Below are positions 19,823-25,108 of a stretch of DNA of 25,108 bases, in pieces. The notes below the pieces were generated by a model. That model was not told where the DNA came from. It did not search any database and worked only from the letters and a program-made list of their open reading frames with translations. Source of the stretch: Aureobasidium sp. EXF-3400. Taxonomy: Eukaryota; Ascomycota; Dothideomycetes; Dothideales; Saccotheciaceae. Position 1 is the first letter of the stretch; each line of letters starts with the position of its first letter. The position numbers and the translations under genes are program-made. The stretch spans positions 1-25,108 of the forward strand of contig SWBL01000515.1 of NCBI GenBank assembly GCA_024195585.1. Direction: 5' to 3'.

Positions 19823-21287
19823 CTATGGCTTCACAGGAACGGCTTCCGAGCCGGTCTGGATAGGAATACTTGCCGCATATCTCTCGTACGACGCTTCATA
19901 CAGGTCGTCTGTGCTTGTTGTTGCTCTCACAGCATGGTTCTCTTCGATAGCGTTTACCCAGGCTGCCCATCTAGTGCCTTTTTCAGGCTCAGGCCAGCCC
20001 CTGTACGGCTGGAGGACTTTACGAAGACGGATTACCCATGGAGCCATCTGAGAAGGATCAGCTTCTAGACTGGATAGTTGAGTGGGTAGGGGTTTCTACC
20101 TGGACATCGACAAAGGTCATCTTGTCCCCCAAGAAGAAAGGACCAGACTTGTCGGCTGCATCAACAAGCTTCGAGATCTGCTCCTTGAGCTCTTCTCCAT
20201 GCTCGATCTGGGACTTTTCTTCCTGGGCTTGCAAGTACCGATAGAAGCCGGGGACGATGTGACGGTTGACCTGTGCCACTCAATGAACTCGGACCATCGA
20301 CTATCGGCATGCGGTTACCAATCTTACATGATCAGACCATAAACGAGAATGTGCTCTCAACTTTGGATCGCTGGGCAACAGTGCCTCACCCTTCTGTAGA
20401 TCTTCGAGCTAAGAACATTCTGATCAGTGCACGTCGGTTTGCGAAGGATTGGGGCGGTCTCAACATATTCCATCAAAACAGTTGACTCGTAGCAGCCCCA
20501 GTCGCCATGTCGAAGAGCTGGGGCCAGACCTCGGGGATTAACTTCGAGCAGTTGCTGTGGCTTTTTGTAGGGATCGACCTGTACGACGCCGACTGTGAGT
20601 ACGGTATATCTGGTTTGCACCGCTAGTGAGGGTATTTGTGGGGGTATAGGACAGTGGTCAAGAATGTGCCGACGCCGCGTCTAGGCGCCGCCAGCCACCC
20701 GCAAAGAGTGCCTGAAGTGACCATAATCCAGGCCGCTTGAACGACGTTGATAGAGTGGAGGCAGACTTGCGGCAGCTCCCCCCAGCCCTACCCACGTATT
20801 CATCAGTTGGGGCTCAAGAGGCTTACCTCAATATACTGGTAATCAAGTCCCTTCATCTCGAGGGAGATCCACACTCGCTGAACGAAGGGACTGTGGGATC
20901 GGTCGTGTTAGCGTGTACTTTGCAAGCTGAAAGGCGGATAGATGGCATTCAGGGCGAGTGGTGTTCGTGATCGGAGTTGACCGGGCACCCCCCCAAGACT
21001 CTACGCTGCGTTTTCGTGTCCGGCTGGTGCATCCAAAGATAGAGACTAACGACTTACCAAAAGCAACTTCCGAAGAGTTTGAGCTCATGATCATCTGAGT
21101 GCTTCTCTACCGTCTCGAGTGCTTTGCCGGTAGCTTTCTTGTGGTAGGTCTTCTTTTTAGGGTCGTTGTTCTGGTTGGCATCCATACTGAAGTGATGAAT
21201 ATAGAATGATTTGTGGGAGAAGAGATTTGTTTTTGGACTATCGAAAAGTCTTAGGCCAGGTCTTGTTCTAAGTAATAGTCTTGACAT
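19823..21287 (-). CDS. omega-type glutathione S-transferase
   Basis: Six exons: 21287-21058, 20890-20827, 20578-20465, 20408-20328, 20270-20100 and 20047-19823. The introns are 167, 248, 56, 57 and 52 bp, all GT-AG; the frame is 295 codons (294 aa). The thioredoxin-like domain starts KLFGSCFCPFVQRVW, with the omega-class catalytic Cys77 in CPF in place of Tyr or Ser. It continues with VDPYKKP, LLEVNPRGL and the glutathione-contacting ESTVLMEYLEDL. The helical domain follows (LWSDHVNRHIVPGFYRYLQ, GPFFLGDKMTFVDV, APWVIRLR). Omega enzymes do thiol transfer, dehydroascorbate reduction and deglutathionylation. The first 34 residues (MSRLLLRTRPGLRLF...) are basic and look like a mitochondrial presequence; a second in-frame ATG at 21185 would give a 260-aa cytosolic form. 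Read without splicing, the gene looks broken, but it is intact. Confidence 0.9.
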
Positions 21288-21774
21288 GGACTGCAACAAT
21301 ATGGGTTTGACCTTGAAAAGGTCAGGATATAGCTAAGAGCATATATTGCGAGTTGAAGTGAGCATGCGATGACGATGATGAAACCCCGCAAAATGACGAA
21401 TCGTGTACCGAAGAATTGATAAAGTGGTTGTTTCAGCAGCGACGACAAGGGCAAACCTTCAACTGTCAAAAGATATCAAGCTATGAGATACGCATAGAAA
21501 GTGTATGTCAACACATCTGGCTTCTTGGATTCCCTACAGGACACTCTTGCGATGCTGCAGGACATGATAGTGGGTGTAGTCGAAAATGGTGGACGAAGTA
21601 GGTAGGTACGTCATGCAGTCCTGCCTGCCGCTCTCGTCGGGCCAGCTTCCGTGAGCAACTCGATTAATCAGGGAAACAACGACGGCCGAGCAAACATTCA
21701 AGCTCCATCTGTCTTCTTCCACCTAACAATCAAATCTTCAGCACCTCTAACAACAGAACACGTAATCACCAGCC
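21288..21774. other. 487-bp divergent promoter region
   Basis: The region lies between the GST start (21287, -) and the start of the four-TM protein gene (21775, +). It must carry both promoters. The last 50 bp before 21775 are rich in CAA/CTC, like a fungal leader. I see no named binding site with confidence. Confidence 0.5.
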
Positions 21775-22404
21775 ATGGACGTGAGTGCAAGCACAGCGAC
21801 GTGAAGGCAGCAGTGTACTGACCCAGCCACAGAACTTCCGCATCTACAACCAGGCCACAGCTGCCTTGCTCGCCCTCGAAGCCGCACCTCTCCTTCTCAG
21901 CCCCAGCATGGCCGCTTGGATGGCCTCCTCAGAGCCCAAGACACTTTCAGCATTCGAGACGCTGGTTGCCCGTGAATTGGGCTTCGCTCTGCTGCTTTGC
22001 GCCTTCCTTTCCCTACTCTTCTCAGGCGAACTGCATCGTTTGTGGGACGATGCCGACAACCTTCCCAGCGCCTCGGCCACTGCTGCCTCTCCCTGTATGA
22101 TACTACATATGCCGCTTAGCTTTCACGAAGCGTATCCTAACACACCTCAGACTCTTCATCCACCACCATCGCAACCTTGCTCTACCACCTCGCCACCGGT
22201 ATCCTGATGTACGTTTCCGGCACCTCTGCCCAGCTCTCTGGTATCCTGATCGCTGCTTCATTGGTACATATGGTGCTAGGTGGTGCCGGTCTCCTGGTCT
22301 TGGTCTTTGCAAATGACGGCAAGATCAGCAAGCGCACAGGTGCCGACAAGAGGACCTCGGGCTTCATTTTCAAGAATCAGGCACATATTCAGAAGCATTC
22401 GTAA
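21775..22404 (+). CDS. conserved fungal four-TM protein, 173 aa
   Basis: Three exons: 21775-21780, 21833-22094 and 22151-22404, with introns of 52 and 56 bp. The first exon is just ATG GAC followed by GTGAGT; splicing gives MDNFRIYNQATAALL. The product has four likely membrane spans (about residues 9-31, 46-66, 93-112 and 119-142), a polar loop at 70-92 and a basic tail with the strongly polar motif ISKRTGADKRTSGF. I recall that tail motif as conserved in small unnamed ascomycete membrane proteins, but no function is known to me. The organelle cannot be inferred; the short basic C-terminus lacks a clear KKXX signal. Alternative starts downstream in exon 2 would lose MDN only if splicing failed. 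The gene diverges from the GST. Confidence 0.75.
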
Positions 22405-22888
22405 GCCATCGTCGAGTTATGAGCACGCCATTTTCCGAGTGCAGCTCAAGGGCAAAAGCTTCTCCATAGTCAACAGAGTCTCGAATTGATCCCCCAAGAC
22501 AGACAAAGTCCCCAGATACAAAACGTTGGCTTCGTTGTGACATTTAACGTTATGTGCTATCGCCAGCAAAGTCTGTTCGCGTAGGATGATGTCAAAACTC
22601 GCTCTTCCCATAGTGATAGACTTCCTCATCAACAACTCAAGATCGGATTGAATTGAATCGTGTTAATATATCAACCATGAGTGGAACATCGATTCACACT
22701 CTAGACGCAGTACGTCGCCAGCACTACGCCTCCTTTGTGGATCCGAAGTATGGATCTGCGATCCCCTCAAACGTCTCTAGTATGGTATGCTCAACAATGC
22801 AACATTGCACAGATACAAGAGGCATGGAAGACCATAGCAATCAATGTCTTGACTGTTTCTACAAGTTAAATATCTCTCTTTTCTCTCA
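22405..22888. other. 484-bp gap before GRF gene
   Basis: The region contains the 3' UTR of the four-TM gene and the promoter of the GRF gene; a pyrimidine tract (TATCTCTCTTTTCTCTCA) directly precedes the ATG at 22889. A frame opening at 22653 and overlapping the GRF gene in another register has no recognisable content. I tested it as an upstream exon and found no splice pair that kept frame. Confidence 0.5.
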
Positions 22889-23377
22889 ATGCAAGATTTT
22901 AAAGTCAACTACATCGGCATCCCGCCCACTCCCACAAGCGACATATCTCCTGAGACCAGCAGCGCCTCATCTATCGAATCAACCCATCGTGAAGACACCA
23001 GTAACTCGATCTTGGAAAGCTCTCCCGCGGCTGCAAATCCCACCACGTCCTGTGTCCTTTCTGGGCAGACTCAACTACATCTGTGGGCATTTCTATTCAA
23101 CCACAACATCAATCGCGATCGCGACTTTGAGCGGCCAAAATGCAGAAAATGCGGCGACAAAACAGTTTTGCGCTTGAACGATGATGGGAGGCCTTTTTAT
23201 CGCTGTGTGGTCAAGCATAGAGAGAATTTTTCTTGCTATGCGGATTTGCTGGGATATGATAGTGCAAATCCTGTTTGTCTGTGTGGGCAACCTTCGAGGG
23301 TCAACTATAACACGGTCGGGGTCATTTTTTATACATGTGTGACGGGGGGATGTGGTTTGTTCAGATTCAAGAGATGA
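22889..23377 (+). CDS. tandem GRF-type zinc-finger protein, 162 aa
   Basis: This is a single-exon gene. The N-terminal 80 residues are Ser/Thr/Pro-rich and probably disordered. The C-terminal half carries two zinc-binding modules of GRF type. The first has Cys85-x2-Cys88, an aromatic-rich strand GRPFYRC (Cys106) and Cys116. The second has Cys130-x-Cys132 (CLCG), VIFYTC (Cys150) and Cys155 in GGCGLFRF. GRF fingers bind single-stranded DNA and occur at the ends of topoisomerase 3, APE2 and NEIL3, where they sit beside a catalytic domain. Here there is none, so the protein would be a stand-alone nucleic-acid binder (inference). The C-terminus ends right after the second finger. The finger boundaries are slightly irregular, and the metal ligands are assigned by eye. 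It converges with the Ap4A phosphorylase-like gene, 211 bp away. Confidence 0.75.
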   Translation: MQDFKVNYIGIPPTPTSDISPETSSASSIESTHREDTSNSILESSPAAANPTTSCVLSGQTQLHLWAFLFNHNINRDRDFERPKCRKCGDKTVLRLNDDGRPFYRCVVKHRENFSCYADLLGYDSANPVCLCGQPSRVNYNTVGVIFYTCVTGGCGLFRFKR

Positions 23378-23588
23378 AAGTTAACGATGGAAAAGCAGAG
23401 GAGAGGTGTGTTGAGGAGTCTCTCGATGCTTGGGATATGTTTTCGGAAGGAGATTTCTGATCCCGTCTGAACCAAGAAGGTAAGGACGATAGAATAGAAT
23501 ACAATGTCAAGACTGGATTTCAGGCATCGTAGTGATCAGAAGTATACACATTGTCGAAGAAATCTTGCGATGCAGAGATATGGTATCA

Positions 23589-24640
23589 TCACGCATCAAT
23601 CGGTATACCAAAGGCTACAAGTTGCTTCGTGTAGCCGAGCTGAGACCATTTATCTCTTTCTTCTCTGTCAGGTAGATACACAATGCCCAGCATACCGGCA
23701 GCATTTGCTCCGTAAGGTCCGTTGCTGGTTCGACGAGGTATAACGGCAATCCAGTCTGCAGTCATGGCTACATTGTAGTCTCTACTGCCTTCGCCTGACC
23801 TCGCTAGCACTTCATGAGATGGTTCGAGGAGGCGAAGGTATGCCTCGTATACAGTGTTTGCATCGGCATGCGCTGGTAGACGAAGAACATAGTGCTTGAA
23901 AGGCACATGCTTAATATCGGTAGAGATGGCTGATTTCATCAGCTAACTAATATAGGAAAAAGGGCAACGACTGTTTACCTTCACGGGAAGTAGCCCTCAA
24001 AGGCCATAATGGATGGATGGGCAAGGGAAAGACCTGAGTATGCTTGTGACCTTGAGACGATCCGGCGTTGATACCGCAATTGTAGATGATCAAAGACGGG
24101 GTCTGGAATGCTTTCAAGACAGACCATGCTGCATTGACATCCGAAAGATCAAGATCATCGGTCTGGAGGGCATAGTGTCTAGTCGGTATGACAGTCATTG
24201 GTCGAAAGATGCCATACTTGTTCACTAGCAGACGATGAGTGGAACCCAGGTCCGTCACAACTTCCTCAGGATCTGGATTGACAAACGGACCGCCAGCTTT
24301 TGATCTGCTAGGAGCATTGGCAGGAAGGATTGGTTTCCTTTTAAGTATACCGGCGACGATGAATTGGAACTGGAAGAGGGGTGATCAGCAAATTGTTCGG
24401 CACCTGTCATTTTTTCCGTTGTGTGTAGGGGCTTGAGAAGTCACACGAGGGATGCGTTAATTGAGACAAGATCTGCTTTGGAGCGATACTGGAAAAAAAC
24501 AAAAATGTGCTCACATGAAATCCGTTGACTGTGATCAGTTCGGAGATGGCTTCCTCGTAGAATATCTTTTCCTTTTTTGCGAGTTCATCGAACCTGGCTA
24601 GTGTCCGTTCCTCAAGGTTTGGGAGATGAAGGGACTCCAT
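23589..24640 (-). CDS. Ap4A phosphorylase / ATP adenylyltransferase-like
   Basis: Three exons: 24640-24515, 24369-23979 and 23929-23589. The introns are 145 and 49 bp, GT-AG; 285 aa. The family (yeast Apa1/Apa2, HIT/GalT superfamily) splits diadenosine tetraphosphate with phosphate into ADP and ATP. The catalytic motif is visible as GHKHTQVFPLP (His150-Lys-His152-Thr-Gln154), preceded by the conserved NCGINAGSSQ loop. NKYGIFRPMTVIPTRHYALQTDDL matches the family's nucleotide-binding strand, here cited in parts: NKYGIFRP and LQTDDLDLSD. The C-terminal exon (VPFKHYVLRLP, YNVAMTADWIAVIPR, MLGIVYL) matches the ATP-adenylyltransferase C-domain. The start at 24640 (MESLHLPNLEERTLARFD) fits the short N-terminus of the family; an in-frame ATG at 24700 would add 20 residues. 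The 5' end lies 167 bp from tRNA-Gly. Confidence 0.88.
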
Positions 24641-24807
24641 TAAGATATGTGCTTTCCCAATCCTTCGTGACGAAAAAGCAAATGATCCAGTCGCGAACAT
24701 ACGTAAGACAACAAGAGGAAGGAGTCAAGCTGGGGCATCAGTTCAAGGATAGCACGACGAGATTATGTAAAACATAGACACGAAGATTGATTTAAGAGCC
24801 ATAATCA

Positions 24808-24878
24808 GTCGCAGTGGTTTAGTGGTAAAATTCGTGCTTGCCATGCACGAGCCCCGTGTTCGATTCACGGCTGCGACA
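24808..24878 (+). tRNA. tRNA-Gly (anticodon GCC)
   Basis: The acceptor stem GTCGCAG pairs fully with CTGCGAC. The D arm contains GGTTTAGTGGTAA (A box). The anticodon stem CGTGC/GCACG encloses the loop TTGCCAT, with anticodon GCC at 24840-24842. The T arm is CCGTG-TTCGATT-CACGG (B box). The discriminator base is A at 24878. There is no intron. An oligo-T tract follows within 10 bp. Confidence 0.95.
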
Positions 24879-24882
24879 TTGC

Positions 24883-24886
24883 TTTT
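24883..24886 (+). terminator. RNA polymerase III terminator of tRNA-Gly
   Basis: Four T residues lie 4 bp after the tRNA's last base, the minimal Pol III stop signal. Confidence 0.6.
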
Positions 24887-24982
24887 GCTTCTACTCCACA
24901 CTGATTCATGTCGTGAGTCGACGATTGTAGAGCTTTTGCGATACCTCTGCTCGTGGTGTTAGTGGACCTGCGTGTAACAAGG

Positions 24983-24990
24983 TATATATT
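24983..24990 (+). promoter_or_regulatory. TATA-like element upstream of 5S rRNA
   Basis: TATATATT starts 30 bp before the 5S start at 25013. Dispersed 5S genes of Neurospora and fission yeast use an upstream TATA box at about this distance in addition to the internal promoter. Confidence 0.55.
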
Positions 24991-25012
24991 GATATCAGAC
25001 AGCAGAACTGGT

Positions 25013-25108
25013 ACATACGGCCACAGTCAGCTGAAAACTGGGCATCCCGTCCGCTCTGCCATACATAAGCAGTTGAACGGCAGATTAGTACTACGGTGGG
25101 TGACCACG
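25013..25108 (+). rRNA. 5S ribosomal RNA (3' end cut by window)
   Basis: From ACATACGGCC at 25013 the sequence follows the fungal 5S pattern: GAAAACTGGGCATCCCGTCC, CGCTCTGCCATACATAAGC, CAGATTAGTAC and GGTGGGTGACCACG at the edge. Ninety-six of about 120 nt are present. The internal control region (ATAAGC...GATTAGTA...GGTGGGTGACC) is there. A few positions differ from the common fungal sequence I remember (for example GTACTACGGTGGG in place of GTAGTTGGGTGGG), so a diverged copy or pseudogene is possible. Confidence 0.88.

Noticed and set aside
20357..20620. GST fragment that looks frameshifted and truncated
   Set aside because: The apparent breaks are introns. Splicing at 20465|20408 and 20328|20270 restores an unbroken omega GST.
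22653..23177. 174-codon plus-strand ORF overlapping the GRF gene
   Set aside because: It has no recognisable domain, and its second half is the GRF gene read in another frame. No splice pair joins it in phase.

Overview
This window looks like nuclear DNA of a filamentous ascomycete (Pezizomycotina; a Dothideomycete would fit, but that is inference). The genes carry short GT-AG introns, many of 49-72 bp, and the protein set is fungal: an EMC5 of the fungal type, a JMJD7-like hydroxylase, Imp1, Cwf19 and an Nrg1/CSP-1-type zinc-finger repressor. At the right edge a dispersed 5S rRNA gene lies next to a lone tRNA-Gly, again a fungal arrangement.

Layout. A TTC microsatellite (1-50) precedes an F-box-type gene (150-1457, +). 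The gap behind it holds what looks like a decayed coiled-coil gene on the minus strand (about 2118-1684). A four-exon JMJD7-like gene (-) and a two-exon mitochondrial IMP1 gene (+) then diverge from a 185-bp spacer. EMC5 (two exons, -) diverges from a secreted Ser/Thr-rich protein (two exons, +) with a duplicated beta-rich C-terminal module. CWF19 (-) follows. After it come 5.3 kb without a recognisable gene, ending at a single-exon C2H2 repressor gene (15836-16969, +), and then another 2.85 kb without a recognisable gene.

The right part is dense. It has a six-exon omega-type glutathione transferase (-), a small four-TM fungal protein whose first exon is 6 nt (+), a tandem GRF zinc-finger protein (+), a three-exon Ap4A-phosphorylase-like gene (-), tRNA-Gly(GCC) (+) and the first 96 nt of a 5S rRNA gene (+). 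The genes do not form an operon, a biosynthetic cluster or an obvious defence system. They are mostly housekeeping genes and each was reconstructed exon by exon; every spliced model given here keeps frame from start to stop.

The least explained items are the decayed coiled-coil gene, whose three in-frame stops all sit where one C-to-T change in a CpA context would turn Gln into stop; the half-domain duplication in the secreted protein; and the long empty region before the repressor gene, with an 18-bp perfect palindrome. I did not find a convincing new multi-gene system.
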